DNA of 64,000 nucleotides from Bacteroidales bacterium (GCA_017557535.1 JAFYYM010000079.1:62001-126000), one strand, 5' to 3'; counted from the first letter of the stretch, positions 7,798 through 16,931 are shown. Notes: a model not told the origin generated them from the letters alone. Numbers and translations: made by a program.

Positions 7798-9245
7798 GAA
7801 AATTTAAAGCCCTGGCCATTATCGCCTTGATACCGGTCGCCTGCACCCCGAAGGTGGATGACCCTGCCCCGGATGCGGCTGAGGCGGCTATTTTCCCGGA
7901 CTATAAGGAAATCACCGTGCCGCCGAATATCGCCCCTTTGAACTTCTCGTTGGAAGAGGGTGAGGAGAAAGGGGTTGCGATACTTGAGAATGGCGGAAAA
8001 AAGCTGGTCCTCAAATCCAGGAAAGGAGGATTCAACATACCTGCGGACGATTGGCGGGAGTTGGCCGCTCCCGGCTCGGAAATAGCTGTAACCGTGGCCG
8101 TTAAGGAGGGAGGTAAACTGGTGGCGAGAAAGCCGTTCGAGATATTTGTGTCTGAAGACAGGATAGACCCCTACGTCGCTTACCGTCTGATCGATCCGGG
8201 CTATGAGGCCTGGAACGATCTGGGCATATATCAACGTTGTCTTGAGAACTTCCGCGAGACTCCAATATTCACGAATGACAAGACCGACCGCAACTGTATG
8301 AACTGCCATTCTTTCAAGACAAGGAGTCCAGAGACGATGATGTTCCACATGAGAGGCAAGAACGGTGGCACCTATGTCTGGAATAACGGAGAAATCGACA
8401 AACTTAACACGAAGACCCCTCGGACTATCTCTGCCCTGGTGTATCCCTATTGGCATCCGTCGGGGAAATATATCGCTTTCTCAGTCAATGATATAGCCCA
8501 GTTTTTCCACTCCACCAACCCAAACAGGATCGAGGTGTATGACTACAAGTCTGACGTGGTGGTATACGATGTCGACAACCATCAGGTATCCTCTTCCCCT
8601 ATGCTCATGGACACAACCCGGATGGAGACCTTCCCGTCATTCTCCCCGGACGGAAAGGCCCTTTACTATTGTTCCACAAAGCAAGCCGACATGCCCCAAG
8701 CTTATAAAGACGTCCGATACAGCATCTGTTCAATACCTTTCGATCCAGAGTCTTTTTCTTTTGGCGAAAAGGTTGACACACTGTACAATGCGGCCAAAAC
8801 CGGGATGGGCGCCACCTTCCCGAGGGTTTCCCCGGATGGCCGGTTCTTGCTTTTTTCCGAGACCGCATATGGTTGCTTCGCTATCTGGCACAAGGATTCC
8901 GACTTGAGGATTATTGACCTTCAGGACGGCACATTCCACACAATGGACGATATCAATGGCCCGGACGCTGACAGCTATCACTCCTGGAGTGGCAACAGTC
9001 GGTGGATAATCTGGGCCAGCCGCAGGATTGACGGACTGTATTCCCGGCTCTTCATCGCCCACATTGACAAAGATGGGAAGGCCTCAAAACCATTCCTTAT
9101 GCCTCAAAAGAATACCAGTCACGACAAGGATCTGATGAAGTCGTACAATGTCCCTGAGTTCATCTCCGGACCGGTGCTATTTGACAAAGACGAGATGGCT
9201 GGTATCGCGAAGAATGATCCTGGAACTGACGTGACTTTTAAATGA
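7794..9245 (+). CDS. TolB-like beta-propeller lipoprotein with a CxxCH motif
   Basis: 483 residues. Signal ends near IALIPVAC (lipobox Cys about 17). An N-terminal Ig-like segment (about 40-125) precedes a single CxxCH heme-type motif (NCMNCHSF, about residues 167-173). The C-terminal part carries WD40/PD40 repeats of the TolB type: YPYWHPSGKYIAFSVN, TFPSFSPDGKALYYCST, TFPRVSPDGRFLLFSET and SWSGNSRWIIWAS. This combination is a known Bacteroidota conserved family annotated as TolB-like or cytochrome-c-like, function unknown. It is translationally coupled to the TPR-like lipoprotein and followed 19 nt later by the GH28 gene. Whether the CxxCH binds heme is not established. Confidence 0.75.
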   Translation: MRKFKALAIIALIPVACTPKVDDPAPDAAEAAIFPDYKEITVPPNIAPLNFSLEEGEEKGVAILENGGKKLVLKSRKGGFNIPADDWRELAAPGSEIAVTVAVKEGGKLVARKPFEIFVSEDRIDPYVAYRLIDPGYEAWNDLGIYQRCLENFRETPIFTNDKTDRNCMNCHSFKTRSPETMMFHMRGKNGGTYVWNNGEIDKLNTKTPRTISALVYPYWHPSGKYIAFSVNDIAQFFHSTNPNRIEVYDYKSDVVVYDVDNHQVSSSPMLMDTTRMETFPSFSPDGKALYYCSTKQADMPQAYKDVRYSICSIPFDPESFSFGEKVDTLYNAAKTGMGATFPRVSPDGRFLLFSETAYGCFAIWHKDSDLRIIDLQDGTFHTMDDINGPDADSYHSWSGNSRWIIWASRRIDGLYSRLFIAHIDKDGKASKPFLMPQKNTSHDKDLMKSYNVPEFISGPVLFDKDEMAGIAKNDPGTDVTFK

Positions 9246-9264
9246 TCATATACAATAATTTGTC

Positions 9265-10725
9265 ATGAAAAGATTATTACCTTGCATCATCGCCGCTCTG
9301 TCCGTTATCTCCGTCAGCGCGCAAGAAACGATATACCAAGCCTCCTCTTTCGGTATCAAATCCGACGGAGTCACCCTCAACACCCGCTCAATCCAGGCCG
9401 CTATCGACTTCATCAGCAGCAAAGGAGGAGGAGTTCTGGAAATATCGGTCGGCCGCTACCTGACCGGCAGTATCCACATGAAAGACAATGTGGAGCTCCG
9501 TCTCCTGGAGGGCGCAGTGCTGGTCGGATCGACCAACCCCTACGACTACGACATGGTCGAGGGCAACTACGGATTGCTCTTGTCAAAAGGCCAGAAGAAT
9601 ATTTCCGTAAAAGGGAAGGGTGTCATTGACGGCCGGGGATTCGACTGCGCCCTCAACTTCCTGAACCAGGTCCACCTGGGATTTCTGGATGACACCACCA
9701 AGTACGATAGGGTCACTAAAAGGCCTAAACTCATCTACTTCCGTGAGTGCGAGGATGTCGTGATCGAGGGGATAAACCTCAGGAACTCGGCAGAATGGAC
9801 CCTGGTGACCGACCAATGTGAGAATCTCACAATCAGCGGGATCCTGATGGACAGCAAGAACTATTGGAACAATGACGGCCTGGACATAGTAGACTGTCGC
9901 CACGTCTTGATAAAAGACTCATTCATAGACGCTTCCGATGATGCCATATGCTTCAAGTCCCACTCTGCCGCCCACCTTTGCGAGGACATAGAGGTACGGA
10001 ATTGCGTGGCCCGCTCAAGCGCCAGCGGTATCAAATTCGGAACCGTTTCAAAGGGAGGTTTCAAGAATATACGGCTGATCAACAACAAAGTCTTCGACAC
10101 CCATCGCTCCGCAATCACCATCCAATCCGTTGACGGTGGCGAGGTTGAGAATATTCTTGTTGACGGCCTCGATGCCGTCAACACCAGTAATGCTATATAT
10201 CTCCGGACGGGAATCCGCTGGAACAACGGGAAGATGGGCTACTTGAAGAATATTACCTTGTCAAACATAAAAGTTCAAGTTCCCTTGGGGAAGGCCGACT
10301 CAGGCTACAGCTACGAGGGCCCTATCGAGGACTTGCCAAGAAACACTTCTCCCGCCGGGATCGTCGGCATCCCTGACATCCCGATCGAGAATGTCACCCT
10401 CAAGAATGTGGAGATCACCTACCCTGGAGGCGGTAATAAGAATTACGCCTATCGGGGCACCTCTCCTGAGGAATTGGACAGCATCCCCGAGATGATTGAC
10501 ACCTACCCAGAATTCTCTCAGTTCAAGGAGCTTCCTGCATGGGGACTATTTATCCGCCACGCCAAGGGAATCACTCTTGAAAATGTCCGCCTTGTGGCCG
10601 AAGCCGAGGATTACCGTCCAGCGATAGTAGCTGACGACGTGAACGGACTCACTATCAAGAACCTCAAGACCGACGAGCCCGGCTCAAAAAACAAGAAACA
10701 AATCGTCAAGCGTAACGTAAAATAA
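9265..10725 (+). CDS. GH28-family polygalacturonase-like enzyme
   Basis: 486 residues with signal peptide (MKRLLPCIIAALSVISVSAQ). It has the N-terminal pectate-lyase-like cap (FGIKSDGVTLNTRSIQAAID) and right-handed beta-helix repeats. GH28 active-site regions are present in divergent form: NNDGLDIVD (canonical NTDG), DASDDAICFKS (canonical DD), ASGIKFGT (canonical GHG) and YLRTG (near RIK). This predicts hydrolysis of galacturonan-type or related uronide linkages in the periplasm. It is a paralogue of the GH28 at 50834-52333, sharing long blocks such as GYSYEGPxEDLPRN and YPEFSxxKELPAWG. Its stop codon is inside a 15-bp tandem repeat, and the next gene (GH31) is in the same frame. Confidence 0.9.
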   Translation: MKRLLPCIIAALSVISVSAQETIYQASSFGIKSDGVTLNTRSIQAAIDFISSKGGGVLEISVGRYLTGSIHMKDNVELRLLEGAVLVGSTNPYDYDMVEGNYGLLLSKGQKNISVKGKGVIDGRGFDCALNFLNQVHLGFLDDTTKYDRVTKRPKLIYFRECEDVVIEGINLRNSAEWTLVTDQCENLTISGILMDSKNYWNNDGLDIVDCRHVLIKDSFIDASDDAICFKSHSAAHLCEDIEVRNCVARSSASGIKFGTVSKGGFKNIRLINNKVFDTHRSAITIQSVDGGEVENILVDGLDAVNTSNAIYLRTGIRWNNGKMGYLKNITLSNIKVQVPLGKADSGYSYEGPIEDLPRNTSPAGIVGIPDIPIENVTLKNVEITYPGGGNKNYAYRGTSPEELDSIPEMIDTYPEFSQFKELPAWGLFIRHAKGITLENVRLVAEAEDYRPAIVADDVNGLTIKNLKTDEPGSKNKKQIVKRNVK

Positions 10726-10749
10726 CGTAACGTAAAACAACGTAAAAAA
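10711..10749 (+). repeat. 15-bp tandem duplication across the GH28 stop codon
   Basis: CGTAACGTAAAATAA (10711-10725) is followed by CGTAACGTAAAACAA (10726-10740) and a partial third copy CGTAAAAAA. The two full copies differ by one base: copy 1 contains the TAA stop, copy 2 has CAA. The ATG of GH31 follows at 10750 in the same frame. Confidence 0.9.
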
Positions 10750-13233
10750 ATGAAACGCTCTTTGTTGATTCTGGCCTTTCTGGCCACATATGTTGTTTCC
10801 TTCGCCGGAGCGGCCTCCGAGCCTGCTTTTTCAGCCGGACAGCCGCTCGAGCCCGGCCAAGTCCATCCTCGCTTCGCTGCGGCTGAGTATGGCCTAAGCC
10901 CGGCGGCTGCTCCGGCAGGCAAGACTATTACAATCAACAACGGACGCAGAGTCCTGGTGGATGTGTGCGACGATGGAATATTCCGGGTCAGAATCAGCCC
11001 CCGTAAAGAATTCGAAGAGTCGCTGATGGAGCGATACGGATGCATCAAGACAGACTGGAGCCCCGTCAAAAGCACAGAGAAAACCAACGGCAACGAGTGG
11101 ACAGTCAGCACGAAGTCATATTCATTAACCGTCAACAAGAAGAACGGGGCAATCTCGCTGAAGGACGCCAAGGGCGGCTACGTCATTCGTGAAATCAAGG
11201 TTCTCGGCAACGATGACAAAACCTGCAAGGATCTCCGTGAGATAATCAACAAGAAATGGGAGGACCTCAACGTTGTGAGCAACGGCGGAGGCATCATCGG
11301 CGACGACAAGGAATTCGCCAAGATGGACAAGAGGGAGATCCCCGGGGCGATGGAGATCTGCGCGATATCGATAAAGATGGAGGATGGCGAGCGCTTTTAC
11401 GGAGGAGGCAGCACAAGCCGCGACCATATCCAGCACAGGGGCGAGCTTCTCCGGATGTGGGTCACCTATCAGCACACCGAGATCCCGATGCCATTCATGA
11501 TGAGTTCCCGGGGTTGGGGAATATACGACAACACCACCAGAAAGAGTTTCTTCGATGTGGGAAGTTTCCAAAAAGATCGTTTCAATATAGTCAATGCTTA
11601 CGATGAGGCTGACTTCTACCTTATGGCGGGAGAGGATATGCCGGCGATACTCAATGCCTACACTACTGTCACCGGACGCACCTATGTGCTTCCGAAGTGG
11701 GCCTATGGCCTTTGCTTCGGTCCCAACATGCGTGAGGAGCAGTTTGACATCCTGCACGACGCTGCGATGTTCCGCCAGATAGACGTCCCTTGTGACGTTT
11801 TCTGGCTTGAGCCGCAGTGGATGGCGAAGCGCTATGACTTCACCACCAAGAAGCGCTGGAACTATGACCGGTTCTCCCCGGAACCCTACTGGGTCCAAGA
11901 CCAATACCCCAAACAACTCCACCACAGGCTATTCATCGGAAAGCTCCGCTCCATGGGCTTCCACCTCGGCCTCTGGCTATGCGAGGAATATGACCTGAGC
12001 CTTGTCGAGGAGGATCTTGTAGCGTTGCGGGAGGGTCGTGACACTTCAGGACAGGAGCACTGGATGGACCATTTGAAGAATTTCATGGATCAGGGAGTTG
12101 AGGGCTTCAAACTTGATCCCGCCCGCACTATCGACAATCACCCGGACTGGCCATACTACAACGGCAGGACCGACGCGGTGATGCACAACCTCAACCAGGT
12201 ACTGCTTCCCAAGCAGATGGCTGAGCTTGGCAGAAACTACAACAACCGCAGGACATGGCACCACTACTGTGGTGGATGGTCCGGCACTCAGCACTGGACA
12301 GCATCAACCTCAGGTGATAACGGCGGAGGAAAAACAGCCTTGTACGACCAGCTGAACCTCGGAATGAGCGGCTTCCTCAATACTTCATGCGACGTGATGA
12401 GTGTGCCCCGGGACCTGGAGATGCCTTCGCTCCATTTCGGCCTTTTCCTACCTTGGGTCCAGATAAACAGCTGGTTCTCAATGATGCAGCCGTTCTATTA
12501 CGACAAGCCCGAACAGGACATCTACCGTTTCTATGTAAAGCTTCGTTACTCACTGGCCCCTTACATTTATTCCATGGCTCTTGAGGCCACCCAAGACGGC
12601 ATGCCTATCGTCCGTTCCATGCCCCTGACTTTTCCTGAGGACCGCAACTGCGACGATATGACCTATCAGTACATGTTCGGCCCTTGGTACTGCGTGGGAA
12701 TATTCACGAACGAGATTTACCTGCCGGCAGGCACCTGGACCGACGCTTGGACAGGAGAGAGGATAGTCAGCAAGGGCGAGACTTTCACTCGGGAATATCC
12801 TGCCGACAGAGCCGGGTTGCTCTTTGTCCGTGACGGAGCGATCATCCCTACCCAGAGAGATGTTTCATATCTAGGCGCCCGCCCGTTTGATAAGGTCACT
12901 TTGAATATCTATCCCTGTGGGGACTCGGAGTTCACCCTCCTTGATGACGACGGGGTGACGTATAATCACGAAAAGGGAGCCATCGCACGCACGAAGGTGG
13001 AATGTCACGAGAAGGGCGGAGTCTCGAGAATAATTGTCAATCCTGTAACCGGTTCCTTTGAAGGGATGCCTTCCACCCGTGAATATTCATTCTCCGTGCG
13101 TAACGACGGGAAGGCTTCTTCCGTCCTGGTCGGAGGGAAAGAACTGAAGGACTGGACCTTCGAGGATGGCATGATTCGCTTCTCGCTTCCCAGGACCGAT
13201 ATTTCTGAAAAGATAGTAATAGATGTTTTGTAA
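10750..13233 (+). CDS. GH31-family alpha-glycosidase
   Basis: 827 residues with a signal peptide (MKRSLLILAFLATYVVSFAGA). A GH31 N-terminal beta-sandwich (about 50-290, with MEDGERFYGGGSTS) precedes the catalytic barrel: PKWAYGLCFG, CDVFWLEPQWM, then the nucleophile region EGFKLDPARTI (Asp about residue 456) and the acid/base region STSGDNGGG. A GH31 C-terminal domain (RAGLLFVRDGAIIP, FTLLDDDGVTYNHEKG) closes it. GH31 enzymes act on alpha-glucosides, alpha-xylosides or alpha-galactosides; the sequence does not tell me which. Operon context: GH28 upstream, phosphoesterase and GH3 downstream. Confidence 0.9.
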   Translation: MKRSLLILAFLATYVVSFAGAASEPAFSAGQPLEPGQVHPRFAAAEYGLSPAAAPAGKTITINNGRRVLVDVCDDGIFRVRISPRKEFEESLMERYGCIKTDWSPVKSTEKTNGNEWTVSTKSYSLTVNKKNGAISLKDAKGGYVIREIKVLGNDDKTCKDLREIINKKWEDLNVVSNGGGIIGDDKEFAKMDKREIPGAMEICAISIKMEDGERFYGGGSTSRDHIQHRGELLRMWVTYQHTEIPMPFMMSSRGWGIYDNTTRKSFFDVGSFQKDRFNIVNAYDEADFYLMAGEDMPAILNAYTTVTGRTYVLPKWAYGLCFGPNMREEQFDILHDAAMFRQIDVPCDVFWLEPQWMAKRYDFTTKKRWNYDRFSPEPYWVQDQYPKQLHHRLFIGKLRSMGFHLGLWLCEEYDLSLVEEDLVALREGRDTSGQEHWMDHLKNFMDQGVEGFKLDPARTIDNHPDWPYYNGRTDAVMHNLNQVLLPKQMAELGRNYNNRRTWHHYCGGWSGTQHWTASTSGDNGGGKTALYDQLNLGMSGFLNTSCDVMSVPRDLEMPSLHFGLFLPWVQINSWFSMMQPFYYDKPEQDIYRFYVKLRYSLAPYIYSMALEATQDGMPIVRSMPLTFPEDRNCDDMTYQYMFGPWYCVGIFTNEIYLPAGTWTDAWTGERIVSKGETFTREYPADRAGLLFVRDGAIIPTQRDVSYLGARPFDKVTLNIYPCGDSEFTLLDDDGVTYNHEKGAIARTKVECHEKGGVSRIIVNPVTGSFEGMPSTREYSFSVRNDGKASSVLVGGKELKDWTFEDGMIRFSLPRTDISEKIVIDVL

Positions 13234-13259
13234 TCCTGTCGCTAACGGTTTATAATGAT

Positions 13260-14381
13260 ATGGACAGAAGAGACTTTATAAAAGATTCGGCGATGGTCAT
13301 GGCCGCAGGCTCAGCGATGGTGATCCCAGGAATGAGAGCGACTGCTGGAATCAAGGGTAGTAAGGAAGAAACAGGGGCCTATTCGCCCTATCCCTCACCC
13401 CGAAAAGGATCTGGTATCGCAAGGGATTTCAAGTATAACCCCGATGGTTCATTCAAGGTTCTCCAACTGACTGACACTCACGTGGTTTTTGGTGATCAAA
13501 GAAGTGAGAGAGCCTATGGGAACGTGGACAGAATGCTCCAACTCGAGAAACCCGACCTGGTGATACACACTGGAGATGTCATTTTCGGCCGTCCGGCCGA
13601 GGAAAGTCTTCGTAAGGTCCTAGGAATCATCGCGGACCACAAGATTCCATTCGCGGTAGCATTGGGCAACCACGATAGCGAGTTCGGCCTGACCAGGACT
13701 GAGGTTCTGGATGTTATCCGCACGATACCATATAATATCAATACCCCGTCAGACAAAGGCATCTCAAAGGCCACCAACGATGTTATCACTCTTTCCGGAC
13801 CTGGAGGTGTCGACCGGGTGCTGTATCTTTTCGATTCAGGCCGTTTGATTGAGGTTGAGGGTGGTGGCTATGACAACGTCCATGCGGACCAGATTGAATG
13901 GTACGATTCCTACAGCAAGGAATTCACTGCGAAGAACGACGGGAAGCCGGTCCATTCCCTCGCTTTCTTCCACATCCCACCAGCTGAATTCGACTACAGC
14001 CTGAGGCTGGCTGGGAACGACGGATGGACATTCATAGGCCATATGGGTGAACATATCGGCTGCTCTAAACTGAACTCGGGACTGTTCCAAGCCATGAAAC
14101 TGAACGGTGACATCCAAGCTATAGTCTGCGGCCATGAGCACAACAACGACTTCGTCATGCAGTACATGGGAGTGATGCTCATCTATGGCCGTTTCAGTGG
14201 CTGCGACACCGTCTACAACGACCTCAAGCCCAATGGGGCGAGGGTGTTTGAGTTCACCGCCGGGCAGCGTGGTTTCACGACTTGGGTCCGACTGAATTCC
14301 GGAGAAATCGAGAACAAGGTGTTCCTGGATCCCCCGATGTCAGCCAATTTCAGGGCACATAAAGAGCCTGAGAAAAAATGA
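13260..14381 (+). CDS. calcineurin-like metallophosphoesterase with twin-arginine signal
   Basis: 373 residues. The N-terminus MDRRDFIKDSAMVMAAGSAM is a Tat-type signal (RRDFIK). The metal motifs of the calcineurin fold appear in order: LTDTHVVFGD (DxH), HTGDVIFG (GD), GNHDSE (GNHD) and VCGHEHNND (GHxH). It should hydrolyse a phosphomonoester or diester outside the cytoplasm using two metal ions. It overlaps the following GH3 gene by ATGA (14378-14381), so the two are translated together; possible substrates include phosphorylated glycans, but this is inference. Confidence 0.9.
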   Translation: MDRRDFIKDSAMVMAAGSAMVIPGMRATAGIKGSKEETGAYSPYPSPRKGSGIARDFKYNPDGSFKVLQLTDTHVVFGDQRSERAYGNVDRMLQLEKPDLVIHTGDVIFGRPAEESLRKVLGIIADHKIPFAVALGNHDSEFGLTRTEVLDVIRTIPYNINTPSDKGISKATNDVITLSGPGGVDRVLYLFDSGRLIEVEGGGYDNVHADQIEWYDSYSKEFTAKNDGKPVHSLAFFHIPPAEFDYSLRLAGNDGWTFIGHMGEHIGCSKLNSGLFQAMKLNGDIQAIVCGHEHNNDFVMQYMGVMLIYGRFSGCDTVYNDLKPNGARVFEFTAGQRGFTTWVRLNSGEIENKVFLDPPMSANFRAHKEPEKK

Positions 14382-16924
14382 GGCATATTATGAAGAGATT
14401 CACAATCTTTCTTCTTTTGCTGGCAAGTCTCGCTTCCTGTGGAAAGGGAGACTGGAGGGATGCGTCGCTTCCGGCGGAAGAGAGGGCTAGGCTTATTCTG
14501 AAGGAAATGACCCTTGAGGAGAAAGTAGGACAGATGTGCCAGTATGTGGCGCCATGCTACGTGCCTCCAGGACAAGGTTCGCCTTACAAGAATATCGACG
14601 CGACCGATGAGAACCTTGGTAACAAGGACCTGGCGGACAAGATCCGCCGAGGTGAAGTGAGCTCCTTCCTTCATTGCATGACCACAAAGGAAGCAATCGC
14701 GCTTCAGGAACTCGCTAAAGAAAGCCGTCTGGGTATACCTCTTCTTATAGGTATCGACGCCATTCACGGCAATGCCCTCATAGAAGGCTGCACCATATAT
14801 CCTACAAGCATCAATCTCGCTTCCACATTTGATCCTGAGCTCATAGAGAGCATCGGAGCCGAAACCGCGTTAGAGATGCGCCAAAAGGGCCTATACTGGA
14901 CTTTCGCTCCGAATCTGGACGTGGCGAGGGATGCCAGATGGGGCCGCATGGGAGAGACTTTCGGGGAAGACCCGTTTCTGGTGACCGAGATGGGAAAGTA
15001 TTCTATCTGGGGACTTCAAGGCAGGGACCGGAACTTTGATGAGGGACACGTTATCGCTTGCGCTAAACACCTTATCGCAGGTGGAGAACCTTTCGGAGGC
15101 CTTAATGCTGCTCCTATGGATCTGTCCGAGAGACAGTTGAGAGAAATTTACCTCCCTCCATTCGGGTCTGCCGTCAAAGACGCCCATGTAGGGACCTTCA
15201 TGGCCGCACACAACGAGATAAACGGAATCCCATGCCACGGAAATAGTTGGCTGTTAAAAGATTTGCTTCGTGAGGAGCTTGGTTTCGATGGCTTCGTTGT
15301 CGGCGATTGGATGGACATCGAGCGGCTGTATGCGATGCACCATTGGGCTCCTGATTCGACAGAGGCGTTTGTCCGGTCGGTAGAAGCAGGAATAGACATG
15401 CACATGCAGGGGGACAATTATTTCGAGGCCGTAATCGATGCTGTCAAGTCTGGAAGGATTCCGATGAAAAGGATTGACGAGGCTGCTGGAAAGATTCTCG
15501 AGATGAAATTCGCGGTGGGGTTGTTCGAGGCCCCACTCCCCTCTTTGGAACCTCTTGAGAACGCTTATGAGCACCGCCAGACCGCTCTTGCCGCCGCCCG
15601 TGAAAGTATCGTCCTCCTAAAAAACAACGGCATTTTACCATTAACGGCAGAAGGTCTGGCAAGTCCAGACCGTAGCCACCCTCGGCTCGTAAGAGGGAGG
15701 GGCCCAGAACGATGGAGAGAGTGGGAAGACTTGTCTTCACAATCTCTCCGAGAGATGGGAGGGGCCGAGCGAAGCGAGGAGTCTGGACTGCCAGGGCCTT
15801 CTGCCGTTAGGCGAATATTCGTCGTGGGGCCGAATGCGGACAGTCAGACGATTCTTGGCGATTGGGCGGCACCGCAACCGGACTCGCTGGTTATTACCGT
15901 CTTGGAAGGCATAAAGAATGAGTTCCAAAGTGTCATCATCGACACTATGTGCTTCGGAGGGATGATTACCAAAGTGGACGCCAAAGGAATAGCCGCCGCT
16001 CGTCATAAAGCTTCCGTCGCCGACGTTTGCATCGTCGTGGCCGGAGAAAACTCCCAGAGGTATTCCGCCTTCGGACGCACTTGCGGCGAGAACTGTGACA
16101 GGGACGACATCGACCTCCCAGGAATGCAAGAAGAACTGCTTGAGGCCGTGGTCTCCTCCGGCAAACCCACCATTCTGGTCCTGATGACCGGCAGGGCAAA
16201 CAGCATTGCTTGGGCAAAAGACAATGTGGATGCGATCCTTAATGTTTGGGAACCCGGTCAGATGGGAGGTCAGGCTGTCGCCGAGGTGATTTCCGGCAAG
16301 GTCAACCCCTCTGGCAAATTGCCCGTGACAATGCCACGCAGTGTCGGTCAGGTACCAACAGTCTACAACCATAAACATTCACAGTACTCCCGCCAGTTCG
16401 CCACAAATGACACCGGCCCCCTCTGGCCCTTCGGCTTCGGACTGAGTTATAGTTGTTTCCATTATTCATCCCCTACAATTACTACGGCAGATGGCACTCT
16501 TGATGGCGAGACCACTGCCACCCTCGGCACGTTAAGAGGGGGGACCGGAGCGAAGCGGAGCGGAGCGAGCGGTGGGGCCTCGCGCAGCGAGGCGGTCGAG
16601 CCACAAGAGGTGCCATCTGCCGTGGCTAGAGTGGCGGTAAATCTCACTAACGAGGGACCTTACGACGGGGCAGAGGTTGTGCAGTTGTATATCAGGGATG
16701 AATACGCTTCGGTGACAAGGCCGGTGAAAGAGTTGAAAGCCTTCAAGAGGGTGTTCCTGAAAAACGGAGAAAGCGCGGAAGTCTCTTTCGCCATCACCCC
16801 TGAAATGCTCCAATGCTTCGGCGCCGAAAACCGCTGGAGCGTTGAGCCCGGCGAGTTCACAATACTTATAGGATCCTCATCAGACGACAAGGATCTGAAA
16901 GCAGTCACTCTTAATATCAATTGA
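14378..16924 (+). CDS. GH3-family beta-glycosidase carrying two in-frame palindromic insertions
   Basis: 848 residues; an alternative ATG at 14390 (MKRFTIFLLLLASLASC) gives the lipoprotein signal directly. GH3 blocks follow: MTLEEKVGQMCQY, LLIGIDAIHGNALIEG, ARDARWGRMGETFGEDPFL, CAKHLIAGGEP, and the nucleophile region GFDGFVVGDWMDI (Asp about 310; VGDW replaces the usual VSDW). The C-terminal alpha/beta sandwich (ESIVLLKNNGILPL, RIFVVGPNADSQTILGDW) and fibronectin-III-like domain (EGPYDGAEVVQLYIRDEYASV) are complete. Two arginine/glycine/serine-rich stretches without GH3 counterparts, about residues 422-478 and 703-749, are encoded by palindromic repeats. Removing them gives about 745 residues, the normal length of BglX-type enzymes. 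Likely an exo-acting beta-glucosidase or beta-xylosidase. Confidence 0.92.
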   Translation: MRHIMKRFTIFLLLLASLASCGKGDWRDASLPAEERARLILKEMTLEEKVGQMCQYVAPCYVPPGQGSPYKNIDATDENLGNKDLADKIRRGEVSSFLHCMTTKEAIALQELAKESRLGIPLLIGIDAIHGNALIEGCTIYPTSINLASTFDPELIESIGAETALEMRQKGLYWTFAPNLDVARDARWGRMGETFGEDPFLVTEMGKYSIWGLQGRDRNFDEGHVIACAKHLIAGGEPFGGLNAAPMDLSERQLREIYLPPFGSAVKDAHVGTFMAAHNEINGIPCHGNSWLLKDLLREELGFDGFVVGDWMDIERLYAMHHWAPDSTEAFVRSVEAGIDMHMQGDNYFEAVIDAVKSGRIPMKRIDEAAGKILEMKFAVGLFEAPLPSLEPLENAYEHRQTALAAARESIVLLKNNGILPLTAEGLASPDRSHPRLVRGRGPERWREWEDLSSQSLREMGGAERSEESGLPGPSAVRRIFVVGPNADSQTILGDWAAPQPDSLVITVLEGIKNEFQSVIIDTMCFGGMITKVDAKGIAAARHKASVADVCIVVAGENSQRYSAFGRTCGENCDRDDIDLPGMQEELLEAVVSSGKPTILVLMTGRANSIAWAKDNVDAILNVWEPGQMGGQAVAEVISGKVNPSGKLPVTMPRSVGQVPTVYNHKHSQYSRQFATNDTGPLWPFGFGLSYSCFHYSSPTITTADGTLDGETTATLGTLRGGTGAKRSGASGGASRSEAVEPQEVPSAVARVAVNLTNEGPYDGAEVVQLYIRDEYASVTRPVKELKAFKRVFLKNGESAEVSFAITPEMLQCFGAENRWSVEPGEFTILIGSSSDDKDLKAVTLNIN
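15642..15809. repeat. in-frame palindromic element, copy 1 (168 bp)
   Basis: The ends are long inverted repeats: TAACGGCAGAAGG then CTGGCAAGTCCAGAC at the left (15642-15670), and the near-complement at the right (15781-15809, ending CCTTCTGCCGTTA). The left arm holds a nested hairpin (GTCTGG / CCAGAC). The core has GCCACCCTCGGC, a GGGAGGGGCC direct repeat, an imperfect hairpin around 15713-15750, and GAGCGAAGCGAGGA. Length 168 is a multiple of three with no stop in the GH3 frame. Confidence 0.85.
16484..16623. repeat. in-frame palindromic element, copy 2 (about 140 bp)
   Basis: Ends are inverted repeats: ACGGCAGATGGCACTCTTG at the left and CAAGAGGTGCCATCTGCCGT at the right. The core GACCACTGCCACCCTCGGC then ACGTTAAGAGGG matches copy 1 (GACCGTAGCCACCCTCGGC, TCGTAAGAGGG). 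It is rich in GAGCGAAGCG-type units and is translated as an RSGASGGASRSEA-like stretch between the GH3 sandwich and the fibronectin-like domain. Exact borders are uncertain by a few bases. Confidence 0.8.
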
Positions 16925-16931
16925 TAAAGGT

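Noticed and set aside
9255..9267. ATAATTTG box 2 nt before the GH28 ATG as a leaderless promoter
   Set aside because: First two bases do not match TAnnTTTG and the spacing is 2 nt, unlike the 5-nt set; GH28 may be read from the upstream operon.
11125..11925. Minus-strand open frame of 266 codons opposite GH31
   Set aside because: Shadow of a clear GH31 gene with no recognisable motif.
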